The translations under genes were made by a program, and so were the position numbers. A DNA stretch of 64,000 nt from Propionispira arboris. Its GTDB lineage: Bacteria; Bacillota; Negativicutes; Selenomonadales; Selenomonadaceae. The stretch covers positions 124,001 to 188,000 of the forward strand of contig NZ_FNZK01000003.1 in the NCBI RefSeq assembly GCF_900109225.1, read 5' to 3'. Each line of letters starts with the position of its first letter. Position 1 is the stretch's first letter. Of this stretch, positions 27,726-36,674 are shown piece after piece. Under the pieces are notes generated by a model. That model ran no database searches, was not told the origin of the DNA, and was given only the letters and a program-made list of their open reading frames with translations.

Positions 27726-28131
27726 CATAGGGAAAATACTTCCCTTCATAATTTGTCGACAGCCTCAACCACTTTTTGAATTGAAGCATGGTCTTTCAAA
27801 AAATGTTTTTAACGAAGAGGAAAAATAACGATTCGAATCGAAAATAATAAAGCATGCAAGTTTTTTGAAACTATTTATTTTATGTATGGAAAATGTAAAA
27901 TTTCAATGATTTTCAATATTTTTTTATATATTAATTATAGAAAATACGACTTTATATATATTTATTTTAATTATAGTAAATCAAAATAAATTAAATTATA
28001 TATACTTAATTATATTTTTGTATATATAATTTATACATAATCTGCGATATGTAAATTATGCTCTTCTTTTCTAAACTAACAAACAAAAGATGTTCTTACA
28101 AATATTATTACGGTGTAAAGGATTGATTGAA
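27726..28131. other. AT-rich gene-free stretch before the integrase
   Basis: About 400 bases with no credible gene. It holds the left copy of the inverted repeat (27758-27777) and a long run of A/T with many TATATA steps (27880-28040). No clear promoter or riboswitch was recognised. Confidence 0.6.
27758..27777 (+). repeat. Inverted repeat, left copy
   Basis: GACAGCCTCAACCACTTTTT. The copy at 29572-29591 is its reverse complement with one mismatch (16 contiguous identical bases). Confidence 0.75.
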
Positions 28132-29274
28132 ATGTCTTTTGGGCATATCAGAAAACGTGGGAAAAAGTGGTACTATTCATTTGAATTATCAACGGTTGAT
28201 GGCAAAAGAAAACGGGTTGAGCGTGTTGCAGGCACGACAAAAAAAGATGCCGAAAAGGCCTTGCACAAAGCATTATACGAGATGGATTTAAATGGTATAT
28301 TTCGGACATCAAGTGAAATATCATTTGCAGATTTTTTGGACCGTTGGATCAAGCAATACAGTATCAATCTTGCCTATAATACACAAAAAACCTATATAAA
28401 AATCATTGAAAATCACTTAAAACCATCATTGGGCGCTTATAAATTGAAATATTTACAGCCAGAAGTACTGCAGGATTTTATCAATTCCAAAAAAATAAAT
28501 GGTTATAAAAAAAGTACTGTTTCACAGATTTTTGCGGTACTTTCCATTGCGCTCGCGTATGCAGTTCAACCTTTGCAGTATATAAAAGAAGACCCAACAA
28601 GATATATAAAATTGCCAAAATTTGATATAGAAATAAAAGAAGATATACAGCGTAAAATGAAAACTTTGACAGATACAGAACTCACTACCATCCAAAATAA
28701 TTTCAAAAATAGCATTTTTTACATACCGATAATGATTGCGTATCTATCTGGTGTACGTGTGGGTGAGTGTTTAGCACTAGAGTGGACCAGGATCGATTTT
28801 GAGGCAAATGTTTTAAAAATCAGGGAAACTTTGCTAGATACAAAAAGTGGTGAAAGCCGCCGTAATGGACCACCAAAAAGCAAGGCTAGTGTACGCGATA
28901 TCCCTTTCGGACCTACGTTGCGGTCTATTTTAAAAGAAGAAAAGATGAATCAAGTCAAAAATAAACTTAAATACGGGAAATTTTATATAAAATCCGGCCA
29001 AGTGTGTGTGAAAGAAAATGGCGAACCCCTCTCGCATAATGATATACGTTATTTATCTATTTTATGCAAAAAGAAACTGGGAATAACTTTTAATTTCCAT
29101 ATGCTGCGTCATACGCATGCGACGATGCTGTTGGAAAATGGTGCCGACATGCTGGATATATCAAAACGACTCGGACATAAGAACTTGGCAACTACTACTG
29201 ATATTTATGCGCATGTACGTAAAAAGATGCAGGATCGAACTGTCTCTATTTTAGAGCAAATTGTGAATCAATAA
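28132..29274 (+). CDS. Phage/transposon-type tyrosine integrase
   Basis: A 380-residue integrase with the Tn916/phage-like layout: N-terminal DNA-binding region (MSFGHIRKRGKKWYYSFEL), SAM-like core-binding domain (about 60-170) and catalytic domain with Arg in LSGVRVGE, HMLRHTHATML (H-x-x-R), LGHKNLATT and the nucleophile Tyr in DIYAHV. ATG at 28132 has AAAGGA upstream; the in-frame start at 28090 lacks one. Right after the stop are two GGCAAA repeats 11 bases apart, like integrase arm sites. No other mobile-element gene is nearby. Flanked by inverted repeats. Confidence 0.9.
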   Translation: MSFGHIRKRGKKWYYSFELSTVDGKRKRVERVAGTTKKDAEKALHKALYEMDLNGIFRTSSEISFADFLDRWIKQYSINLAYNTQKTYIKIIENHLKPSLGAYKLKYLQPEVLQDFINSKKINGYKKSTVSQIFAVLSIALAYAVQPLQYIKEDPTRYIKLPKFDIEIKEDIQRKMKTLTDTELTTIQNNFKNSIFYIPIMIAYLSGVRVGECLALEWTRIDFEANVLKIRETLLDTKSGESRRNGPPKSKASVRDIPFGPTLRSILKEEKMNQVKNKLKYGKFYIKSGQVCVKENGEPLSHNDIRYLSILCKKKLGITFNFHMLRHTHATMLLENGADMLDISKRLGHKNLATTTDIYAHVRKKMQDRTVSILEQIVNQ

Positions 29275-29287
29275 TTAAAATTCAGTT

Positions 29288-29304
29288 GGCAAAGCGTAGG
29301 CAAA
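29288..29304 (+). repeat. Tandem arm-type repeats after the integrase
   Basis: GGCAAA at 29288-29293 and 29299-29304, period 11 bases, starting 14 bases after the stop. Confidence 0.5.
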
Positions 29305-29435
29305 ATTACCACTACAGCTCCTTTTATGACTAATTTAAAGGGATTTTTAGATAAAAATTCGATAATAGTTAATTATCGGTAATTCATTTCACTCTATCCA
29401 CTTTGAAAAAACACCGTTAAAAAATCGCGTGTAAT

Positions 29436-29506
29436 TCGTTTTAAGATATGCTTAATTGAAATGCATAGATTTATATTCGTACCATAAAATATAAGTCTTA
29501 AAACGA
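29436..29506. repeat. 11-bp inverted repeat
   Basis: TCGTTTTAAGA (29436-29446) and its exact reverse complement (29496-29506), 49 bases apart. A weaker hairpin (TTATATT / AATATAA) lies inside. Confidence 0.55.
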
Positions 29507-29571
29507 GTTTTGAAAGGCTATTTTCTTCTCGGTAGTAATTAAAAATTACACCTCTCTATTTTAGCCTATTT

Positions 29572-29591
29572 AAAAAGTGGTTGAGGCAGTC
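29572..29591 (-). repeat. Inverted repeat, right copy
   Basis: Reverse complement of the left copy at 27758-27777 with one mismatch. Confidence 0.75.
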
Positions 29592-29626
29592 AATCTTTTA
29601 TACAATATATTTAATTTTTTATAAAT

Positions 29627-29667
29627 AAAAAAGACGCCGCTGCTTATGCAGCGTGTCGTCTTTTTAT
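29627..29667 (-). terminator. Terminator after the coiled-coil secreted protein
   Basis: On the - strand AAAAAGACG..CGCTGC ATAA GCAGCG..CGTCTTTTTT, a long stem with a small internal loop. Confidence 0.85.
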
Positions 29668-29687
29668 TTGAAGTAATTTAATTTTTA

Positions 29688-30107
29688 TTATAATAACTTA
29701 CTCAGAAGTGCTAGCGACAGTGAATCTAAAAATGAACTTTGTTTGTCTTTTACTAAAGTTTTTAAATCCGTTTTTTGTTTTTCGTATACTTTTGTGGTTT
29801 GCGTAACTTTTTCCATTAAAGAGGTTAAGGCACTTGTTTGTTTTGTGATACTTTTCATTTGATTTTTCAGCGAATTAAGCTGCGTTGTGGTTGTTTTCAA
29901 TTGTGTTACCAGTAGCTTGATTTGACTGAGTGAGCTCAAATCTTCAGTACTGTCACTAAGTCCTGCTAAAGATTCGGATGAAGCATCTATGCTGTCTTGA
30001 AAAGCATTCAGTTGTTGATCGATACTATCACTAGATGAACAGGAAGCTTGCGGAGTTGGCAAGAAAAAAAATAAGATAATTCCGATTCCAATTAATTTTT
30101 TAATCAT
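29688..30107 (-). CDS. Small secreted coiled-coil protein
   Basis: I do not recognise a family. The start MIKKLIGIGIILFFFLPTPQASCSSSD is a signal peptide; a Cys lies shortly after the hydrophobic core (ASC), so a lipoprotein anchor is conceivable. The rest (about 30-139) is helical and rich in Ser, Thr, Leu and Lys with heptad-like spacing, so a coiled coil is likely. The ATG at 30107 has GGAGGTGA 5 bases upstream. Divergent from another secreted-protein gene. Confidence 0.78.
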   Translation of the reverse strand: MIKKLIGIGIILFFFLPTPQASCSSSDSIDQQLNAFQDSIDASSESLAGLSDSTEDLSSLSQIKLLVTQLKTTTTQLNSLKNQMKSITKQTSALTSLMEKVTQTTKVYEKQKTDLKTLVKDKQSSFLDSLSLALLSKLL

Positions 30108-30336
30108 AATTGTCACCTCCATCTTTCTATATATTAATTTCTACAAGTCTGCTGAATTACCTGCTAAAAATTAATAATATTTTATTCATACTAAGCTAAA
30201 AGGGAAAGATGTTATTTTATGTAAAATAGTAGTACAATAGTATCAATGAATCTATTTCAAGTTATCTAAAGTTACAAAACAAGACTAACTACATTAAAAC
30301 CACATGTGGATAACATATAAAAGGAGGAAAATTTAT

Positions 30337-30846
30337 TTGAATAAATTAAGAACACTTACATTCTTCTGCATTTTCTTTATCGTCATGACTAATGTTGTTT
30401 TTGCGGCAGATCGCTGGCAGTGGATTGCTTCAAACGATTCAGTAGATTTTTTCATTGATATGAATACGATTAAATCTGTAATGGATGACCCCCATTCAGA
30501 TAAAAGTAAGATTTACACTTGGGTTAAATCGCAAACTACGGCAGGTGGTATGCAATCTCTTACAAAAATTCTGCAAGATAGTGATCTCGATGAAGATGTT
30601 CTTGCTGATATAAAAAACGTTGCATATCGCATGTCTTATGTAGAGTGTGATTTAGAAAAGAGACAAATTCGAACCGTATTTTCACAGTTATTCCATGCCG
30701 ACGCTACACCCGTTGAAAATACGATAAAAAAAACACCAGATGCTGAGTGGCTGCCGATAATCCCTGATACAAGAAGTGAAATGATTTTTAACGGTATACA
30801 ACGTTATATATCAAATTATACCGATTCACTCCAGCAGAATATGTAA
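30337..30846 (+). CDS. Secreted protein, possibly surface-adhesin E-like
   Basis: The TTG start at 30337 has AAGGAGG 9 bases upstream. A signal peptide ends near NVVFAAD. The mature part begins RWQWIASNDSVDFFIDMNTIK and has VWVK-like YTWVKSQT, the layout of small secreted proteins of the surface-adhesin protein E type that carry one domain. This family match is tentative. About 169 residues. Function at the surface is inferred only from the signal peptide. Confidence 0.72.
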   Translation: MNKLRTLTFFCIFFIVMTNVVFAADRWQWIASNDSVDFFIDMNTIKSVMDDPHSDKSKIYTWVKSQTTAGGMQSLTKILQDSDLDEDVLADIKNVAYRMSYVECDLEKRQIRTVFSQLFHADATPVENTIKKTPDAEWLPIIPDTRSEMIFNGIQRYISNYTDSLQQNM

Positions 30847-30856
30847 ATTTTTAAAT

Positions 30857-30893
30857 AAAAAAGTCCTAAGAACTTAAGTTCCAGGACTTTTTT
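30857..30893. terminator. Bidirectional terminator between the secreted-protein gene and pnp
   Basis: AAAAAAGTCCT ... AGGACTTTTTT with loop sequence AAGAACTTAAGTTCC that itself can pair. T-runs on both strands. Confidence 0.88.
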
Positions 30894-30898
30894 GTCTG

Positions 30899-32968
30899 TT
30901 ATAAAGTTGCTTTGTGTGATAAATTCACACGACCTTGTCGATCAATTTCGGTAACTTTTACATCAATTTCATCGCCAACACTAACGACATCTTCTACTTT
31001 TTCAACGCGTTCTTTCGCAAGCTGAGAAATATGGCAAAGGCCTTCTTTACCTGGCATTACTTCGATAAATGCACCAAAGTTCATCAAGCGAGTAACCTTA
31101 CCTTTATAGATGGCTCCAACTTCAACTTCACGTACAATGTCTTCAATAATAGCAACTGCTTTTTTTGAGCTTTCAATATCAACAGCCGAAATAAAGATTG
31201 TACCGCTATCCTGGATATCGATTTGTACGCCTGTTTCATCAATAATTTTTTTGATTGTTTTTCCGCCTGGTCCAATGACATCGCGGATTTTATCAGGATT
31301 AATTTTAATCGTTGTTACGCGTGGTGCATATGGGGAAAGTTCTTCGCTTGGTTTATCGATAACTTCCAACATTTTATCTAAGATAAATGCACGACCACGT
31401 TTTGCTTGTGATAAGGCCGAAGCAAGAATTTCACGCGTAATACCAGCAATTTTTATATCCATTTGAATTGCTGTTACGCCTTCCGTTGTACCTGCTACTT
31501 TAAAGTCCATATCGCCTAAGGCGTCTTCCATGCCTTGTATATCGGTTAAAATTGTATATTGATCAGCATCCTTGACAAGTCCCATTGCAATACCAGATAC
31601 TGGACGTTTGATTGGTACACCAGCATTCATCAAAGATAAAGTACTGCCGCAAACACTGCCCATTGAGCTGGAACCATTCGATTCTAATACTTCAGATACA
31701 AGTCTCAATGTATACGGAAATTCTTCAAGTGTTGGTAAAACAGGAACGAGAGCTCTTTCTGCCAGGGCGCCATGTCCAATTTCACGACGACCAGGACCAC
31801 GTGAAGGTTTTGCTTCCCCTACACTGTAACCTGGGAAGTTGTAGTGATGGATATAGTGTTTCGATTCATCACTGCCAATGCCATCAATAATTTGTTCATC
31901 ACCAAGTGATCCTAATGTGCTGATTGTCAGAATTTGTGTCTGTCCACGTGTGAAAAGACCAGAACCATGGGTACGTGGCAGTATACCAATTTCGCAGCTT
32001 ACAGGACGAACTTCATCTACTTCACGGCCATCTGGGCGAATCTTTTCATGGGTAATCATCTTACGCACGGTTTCTTTAACAATTTTATGAAGTACATATT
32101 GAATCTGTTTTGCATTTTCAGGATACATTTCAAGGAAATATTCCAGTGCATCGGTTTTGACAGCAGCAATATGTTCATCACGAAGATGTTTATCGGGATT
32201 ACGTACAGCAACATCCAATTTATCCGTAACTTGCTTACGAATAGCCTGTTCAAGTTCTTCTTCCACTTTGAATAATTGTACTTCACGTTTTTCTTTACCA
32301 CATTCAACAGCAATTTTTTTCTGGAATTCTACAATTTCCTTAATCGCTTCATGGCCAAACATGATTGCATCTAAGATTACTTCTTCTGACAATTCATTCG
32401 CCCCTGCTTCAACCATCATAACAGCATCTGCGGAACCAGCGATTGTAAGGTGTAAATCAGATTGTTTTGTTTGTTCAATGTTTGGATTGATGATGAACTG
32501 ACCATCAACATGACCAACTTTGACACCGGCAATCGGACCATTAAAAGGAATATCTGACACGCATAAAGCACAAGATGCGCCAATCATAGCAGCGATATCG
32601 GATGGATTGTTCTGATCAACAGATAATACCGTAGCGACAATCTGTACATCATTTCTGAATCCTTCAGCAAACAAAGGACGAATTGGACGGTCAATCAAAC
32701 GGCTGCAGAGTATGGACGATTCGCTTGGACGTCCTTCTCTTTTAATAAAGCCACCAGGGATTTTACCTACAGAATATAATTTTTCTTCATAATCCACGGT
32801 TAATGGAAAAAAGTCAACACCTTCTCTTGGTGCCGATGAAGCTGTTACAGCAACTAAAACAACTGTATCACCATAACGAACTAATACAGAACCATTGGCT
32901 TGTTTAGCCATTTTACCATTCTCAATAATGAAAGAACGGCCACCTAATTGCATCTCAAAACTATGCAT
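30899..32968 (-). CDS. pnp: Polynucleotide phosphorylase
   Basis: Phosphate-dependent 3'-5' exoribonuclease, 689 residues, the usual size. Two RNase PH domains (about 1-230 and 320-545) flank a helical domain; phosphate-binding SS in [11 protein letters not shown] and FxxR/D residues are present. KH (about 550-610, [10 protein letters not shown]) and S1 (about 618-688, [17 protein letters not shown]) domains close it. AGGAGG precedes the ATG. It follows rpsO after a terminator, the usual gene order. Confidence 0.97.
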   Translation of the reverse strand: MHSFEMQLGGRSFIIENGKMAKQANGSVLVRYGDTVVLVAVTASSAPREGVDFFPLTVDYEEKLYSVGKIPGGFIKREGRPSESSILCSRLIDRPIRPLFAEGFRNDVQIVATVLSVDQNNPSDIAAMIGASCALCVSDIPFNGPIAGVKVGHVDGQFIINPNIEQTKQSDLHLTIAGSADAVMMVEAGANELSEEVILDAIMFGHEAIKEIVEFQKKIAVECGKEKREVQLFKVEEELEQAIRKQVTDKLDVAVRNPDKHLRDEHIAAVKTDALEYFLEMYPENAKQIQYVLHKIVKETVRKMITHEKIRPDGREVDEVRPVSCEIGILPRTHGSGLFTRGQTQILTISTLGSLGDEQIIDGIGSDESKHYIHHYNFPGYSVGEAKPSRGPGRREIGHGALAERALVPVLPTLEEFPYTLRLVSEVLESNGSSSMGSVCGSTLSLMNAGVPIKRPVSGIAMGLVKDADQYTILTDIQGMEDALGDMDFKVAGTTEGVTAIQMDIKIAGITREILASALSQAKRGRAFILDKMLEVIDKPSEELSPYAPRVTTIKINPDKIRDVIGPGGKTIKKIIDETGVQIDIQDSGTIFISAVDIESSKKAVAIIEDIVREVEVGAIYKGKVTRLMNFGAFIEVMPGKEGLCHISQLAKERVEKVEDVVSVGDEIDVKVTEIDRQGRVNLSHKATL

Positions 32969-33068
32969 TTAATTTCCTCCTACTACTTTTCCTAGCTATT
33001 TTTATTTATTGTAAATTGAAATTTTAGGGAAATCATCTTATATAGTTCATTTTTACACGAAAACATAA

Positions 33069-33095
33069 GAAAAAAGCGGGAATACTCCCGCTTCT
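33069..33095 (-). terminator. Terminator between rpsO and pnp
   Basis: On the - strand GAAGCGGGAGTATTCCCGCTTTTTT: AGCGGGA / TCCCGCT stem and T-run. Confidence 0.9.
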
Positions 33096-33096
33096 A

Positions 33097-33363
33097 TTAC
33101 TTACGAAGATTTAATTTTGCAAGAATTGCACGATAACGGTCAATTGCATTGTTATGAAGATAATTCAATAATCTTCTGCGATGTCCAACCATTTTTAAAA
33201 GACCACGACGTGAATGATGATCCTTTTTATGTTCTTTCAAATGTTCAGTCAAATAAGTAATACGTGCAGTCAAAATTGCAATCTGCACTTCGGATGAACC
33301 TGTATCACCTTCATGCACAGCGTGAAGTTCAATGATTTCTTGTTTCTTTTCTTGTGTTAACAT
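33097..33363 (-). CDS. rpsO: Ribosomal protein S15
   Basis: Small-subunit protein of 88 residues that binds the 16S central domain. Family features are all present: [32 protein letters not shown] and [17 protein letters not shown] lies 9-10 bases before the ATG. Gene order ribF-rpsO-pnp is the standard one. A leader with hairpins precedes it and may be bound by S15. Confidence 0.98.
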   Translation of the reverse strand: MLTQEKKQEIIELHAVHEGDTGSSEVQIAILTARITYLTEHLKEHKKDHHSRRGLLKMVGHRRRLLNYLHNNAIDRYRAILAKLNLRK

Positions 33364-33504
33364 AGTATAAAAATACCTCCTGTTTTGTAATTCATTCCGT
33401 TAGCCAAGATATCGTCGGAGTTTTTCGCTATCCTCGCTACGGATCAACGTATCATAAATGTACGATACTTGTGATATTATATCATAAAAAAATATCAATG
33501 TAAA
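33364..33504 (-). promoter_or_regulatory. rpsO promoter and structured leader
   Basis: Promoter: TTTACA (33504-33499), 17 bases, TATAAT (33481-33476) on the - strand, overlapping the end of ribF. The leader of about 105 bases can form GTATC/GATAC and TCCGT-AGC / GCT-ACGGA helices just before the ribosome binding site. S15 leader autoregulation is known in other bacteria; here it is inferred. Confidence 0.6.
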
Positions 33505-34421
33505 TTAAAAATTGTTGTTGCTTGCTTAATATCCAGTTTAATTTGTTTTACTAATTGATCAACCGACGAAAATTTCTCTTCATCACGTATTTTTTGCACA
33601 AATTCTATCGTAATGAGTTGATCATAAATATCCTGTTTAAATTCAAGAATATGTACTTCAATATGTCGATTAACACCATTAAAGGTTGGATTTGTACCAA
33701 TATTTGCAATACCGCGATATGTTTTTTCACGGAAAAAAACATGAACAACATAAATGCCATTCGGCAGCATGACTCGATGATTTTCAATAGCTAAATTCGC
33801 TGTTGGAAAACCTAGCAGACGACCGCGTTCATCGCCATGGACTACCTTGCTGCATAATCTAAAAGGTCTTCCCATAAGCATGTTTGCAGCATCAAGCTGC
33901 CCCTCGAGCAACAGGTGCCTTATTTTCGTGCTGCTGATTATTTGATTATTAAGATGAACTACCGGATGGATTTCCGAAATAAACCCAAAATCTTGACTTC
34001 TTTTCAAAAGAAGCTTTGGATTGCCTTCACCTTTATAGCCAAATGTATAATTAGGACCAACGACCACGTATTTAGGTGCTAGATTGTCCTGCAAAAGCTG
34101 TAAAAATTCTAATGGTGTGACGGTTACAAGCTCTTTGGTAAATGGTATATTCATCAAAACATCAATTCCTAAGTCTCGCATTGCAGTTTCCTTACAAATA
34201 TTATCACTGATTTGTAAAGGACATTTTTTAGGCGAAATAACGCCAAGCGGATGATTGCTAAATGTAAAGACTACACTTGTCCCTTGAATAGACTTTGCTA
34301 AGCGGATTGCTTGTTTAATGATATTTTGATGACCTAAATGTACACCGTCAAAGGTTCCTAAAGCAACAACGATATTTGAATATTCTTTAGTTAAATTAGT
34401 AATTGTTGAAAAAATTTGCAT
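33495..34421 (-). CDS. ribF: Bifunctional riboflavin kinase/FAD synthetase
   Basis: Makes FMN and then FAD from riboflavin. The N-terminal adenylyltransferase domain has GTFDGVHLGHQ near residue 22 and STKIR near 150; the C-terminal flavokinase domain has VVHGDERGRLLGFPTANL and TYRGIANIGTNPTF. Length 308, normal. GGAG precedes the ATG. It follows truB in the block. Confidence 0.97.
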   Translation of the reverse strand: MQIFSTITNLTKEYSNIVVALGTFDGVHLGHQNIIKQAIRLAKSIQGTSVVFTFSNHPLGVISPKKCPLQISDNICKETAMRDLGIDVLMNIPFTKELVTVTPLEFLQLLQDNLAPKYVVVGPNYTFGYKGEGNPKLLLKRSQDFGFISEIHPVVHLNNQIISSTKIRHLLLEGQLDAANMLMGRPFRLCSKVVHGDERGRLLGFPTANLAIENHRVMLPNGIYVVHVFFREKTYRGIANIGTNPTFNGVNRHIEVHILEFKQDIYDQLITIEFVQKIRDEEKFSSVDQLVKQIKLDIKQATTIFNLH

Positions 34422-34476
34422 TGGTAATCTAACTCCTTAGTTCGATCAAGGGAAAAATTTGATTACAGAATACAGC

Positions 34477-35349
34477 TTAACGAAAAACGACTTTAACTGG
34501 TACAATACAAGCGGTCTCAGCCTGATAACGGGCGATACCGATAAAGCCTAGTTCCTTATCATAAATTCTTACCAATGAAGATGAATTTATTGGTTGTTTT
34601 TCAGTGATTTTTTGTCCTTGTTGAAAAAAAGAAATTTGAGCTTTCGTAAGCTCAACCGCTGGCATATGCACTAAAACAGAATCGATAGGCTGTATAGCCT
34701 GTTGCGGATTATTTTTAATTTCATCCAAAGTATATGCATTGGCCAAAGAAAAACAACCGACACGCGTACGAACTAAAAAAGACATCACAGCAGGAATATT
34801 TAATTTCTTACCAATATCGATACACAGTGTCCGTATATAAGTCCCCTTAGAACAATCAACATCAAACAAAAGTTTAGGTTCTTCAACTTCTAGTAGTTCC
34901 ATGTTATGAATATGAACGGTGCGTGAAGGAATTTCAACTTCGATATTTTTTCTTGCTAAATCACAAGCCCGTGTTCCGTTAATTTTTATAGCTGAATAAA
35001 TTGGTGGAATTTGAATATTTTCACCAATGAGTTGCTGGAACGTTTCGTTTATCTGTCGTAACGAAGGCATTGTAAAATTTTCTTGTGTCAATATTGTACC
35101 TGTATCATCACCACTATCGGTAGAAAAACCAAAAGTAAGCTCAGCCCGATACGACTTATCGGCATCGGTCATGTATTCAATCATCCGTGTAGCTTTTCCA
35201 AGCGCAATCGGTAAGATTCCAGCTGCACCAGGATCCAATGTACCAGCATGTCCAACTTTTTTTATACCATAAACCTTACGAATAAAACTCACCATATCAT
35301 GAGAAGTCATTCCCGGTGGTTTTAAAGCACAGATAAAACCGTCAAGCAT
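34477..35349 (-). CDS. truB: tRNA pseudouridine(55) synthase
   Basis: Modifies U55 of tRNA. The motif KVGHAGTLDPGAAGILP holds the catalytic Asp; DGFICALKPPGMTSHD and RAELTFGFSTDSGDDTG are family-typical. The ATG at 35349 (GGAGGA 8 bases upstream) starts MLDGFICALKPPG; an earlier in-frame ATG at 35388 would add 13 unlike residues inside nrnA. It overlaps the nrnA stop by 8 bases. Length 290. Confidence 0.96.
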   Translation of the reverse strand: MLDGFICALKPPGMTSHDMVSFIRKVYGIKKVGHAGTLDPGAAGILPIALGKATRMIEYMTDADKSYRAELTFGFSTDSGDDTGTILTQENFTMPSLRQINETFQQLIGENIQIPPIYSAIKINGTRACDLARKNIEVEIPSRTVHIHNMELLEVEEPKLLFDVDCSKGTYIRTLCIDIGKKLNIPAVMSFLVRTRVGCFSLANAYTLDEIKNNPQQAIQPIDSVLVHMPAVELTKAQISFFQQGQKITEKQPINSSSLVRIYDKELGFIGIARYQAETACIVPVKVVFR

Positions 35350-36295
35350 TGTATGAATCCTCCATTGATTGTTCGATTGCAGCAACAATTGTTTCTTTAG
35401 CAGCTCCTACCGGTGCATGCATTGTGCATCCCGCAGCTCGAATATGTCCGCCACCGCCAAATGTTTCAGCAATAAGACTGACATTGGTTGTTTTAGAACG
35501 CATACTAATTCGGCACGTATTTTCATCGACATATTTGACCATAACAGCAACATCGACACCTTCGATAATCCGTGCTAAATCAATAAAGCCCTCTGTACTC
35601 ACGCATTGAGCCAGTATATCCTGTGTAATTGCAAGTAGTGCTATTTTCCCATTTTTGAATATTTCAAGTGTATTCAATGCTAAAGCAATGCCGCGTACGG
35701 CAGTCAGTGTTTTTTTTTCAATGGCTTCGGATATCAAATTGGGTTTTACATCAAATTCCAAAAGTTCGGCGCCGATTCGCATCGTTAAAGCCGTTGTGTT
35801 CGCATAACGAAAAAAACCACAATCGGTTGCGATTGCTGTATAAAGACAAGTAGCTATATTTTTATCGAAAGCTGCCTTCATGAATTTTAAAAGCTGGAAA
35901 ATAATTTCGCCCGTGGCTGCGCGGTCAGGATCCACATATAAATAATCAACCGTACTATTATTCGAAATATGATGATCGATATTCAGAATAGGTGCATTGG
36001 CCAGCTCTTTGATCTGACCAATGCGATCTATACCAGTATCTAAGACAATCAAAAGATCGATTTTTTCAATAATCTGCCCGGGTTTAGACAACAATTCATA
36101 ACCCGGGAGAATATTAAAATTAGCAGGAAGATCATCATCAATTAAGCATGTAACATTTTTACCGATTGCTTTCAGATAATGTGCCAGACCTAAAACAGAA
36201 CCAAGTGCATCACCATCGGGATTTACGTGTGATGTAATAACAAAATTTTTATATTTCGTTATTACATCCGCTGCTTGTTTAAGATCTATCTTCAT
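35342..36295 (-). CDS. nrnA: Bifunctional oligoribonuclease/PAP phosphatase
   Basis: DHH-family phosphoesterase that degrades nano-RNA and 3'-phosphoadenosine 5'-phosphate. Motifs are TSHVNPDGDALGS, VLDTGIDRIG, the DHH signature NIDHHISN and the DHHA1 end SIAETFGGGGHIRAAG. Length 317. It sits 4 bases after rbfA and overlaps truB. Confidence 0.95.
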   Translation of the reverse strand: MKIDLKQAADVITKYKNFVITSHVNPDGDALGSVLGLAHYLKAIGKNVTCLIDDDLPANFNILPGYELLSKPGQIIEKIDLLIVLDTGIDRIGQIKELANAPILNIDHHISNNSTVDYLYVDPDRAATGEIIFQLLKFMKAAFDKNIATCLYTAIATDCGFFRYANTTALTMRIGAELLEFDVKPNLISEAIEKKTLTAVRGIALALNTLEIFKNGKIALLAITQDILAQCVSTEGFIDLARIIEGVDVAVMVKYVDENTCRISMRSKTTNVSLIAETFGGGGHIRAAGCTMHAPVGAAKETIVAAIEQSMEDSYNA

Positions 36296-36299
36296 GAAA

Positions 36300-36653
36300 T
36301 TACTCTGCCTCGTCTTTTTTGATTTTTATAAGTAATTTTTGAATATGTGTACTGTAATCAAGTGATTTATCAAGCTGAAAAGTTACTTCTGGTGTACAGC
36401 GCAGACGAATTCGTTTACCAATTTCGCGGCGAATATAACCGATTGAACTTTGCAATCCATCCCAACAGGCTTTAATTTGTTCATCACTACCCATTATGCT
36501 CACATAAATTTTTGTGCTTCGCAAATCACCCGTTACATCTACTTGTGTTACCGTAACAAACCCAATTCTTGGATCTTTTAATTCTTGCAAAATAATTTGG
36601 CTGACTTCTTGTTTTACGAGTTCTTGAACTTTTTCCATACGAAGCTGACCCAT
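36300..36653 (-). CDS. rbfA: Ribosome-binding factor A
   Basis: Small KH-type factor (117 residues) needed for 30S maturation. The start RMEKVQELVKQEVSQIILQELKDPRIGFVTVTQVDVTGDLRSTKIYVS is diagnostic (shown in part), as is RCTPEVTFQLD. It follows infB by 21 bases. Confidence 0.96.
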   Translation of the reverse strand: MGQLRMEKVQELVKQEVSQIILQELKDPRIGFVTVTQVDVTGDLRSTKIYVSIMGSDEQIKACWDGLQSSIGYIRREIGKRIRLRCTPEVTFQLDKSLDYSTHIQKLLIKIKKDEAE

Positions 36654-36674
36654 ATTACCCCGTCCCTTCGTTTC

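Larger units (their letters stand above)
29275..29687. other. Gene-free stretch after the integrase
   Basis: Holds GGCAAA direct repeats (29288-29304), an 11-bp inverted repeat pair (TCGTTTTAAGA 29436-29446; TCTTAAAACGA 29496-29506), the right copy of the 20-bp repeat (29572-29591) and a terminator (29627-29667). No gene was found. Confidence 0.65.

Noticed and set aside
27758-29591. Attachment sites attL/attR of an integrated element
   Set aside because: Attachment sites after integration are direct repeats; these copies are inverted, so they are reported only as inverted repeats.
31110-32501. Several open frames antisense to pnp
   Set aside because: pnp is unambiguous; these are shadows with low-complexity sequence.
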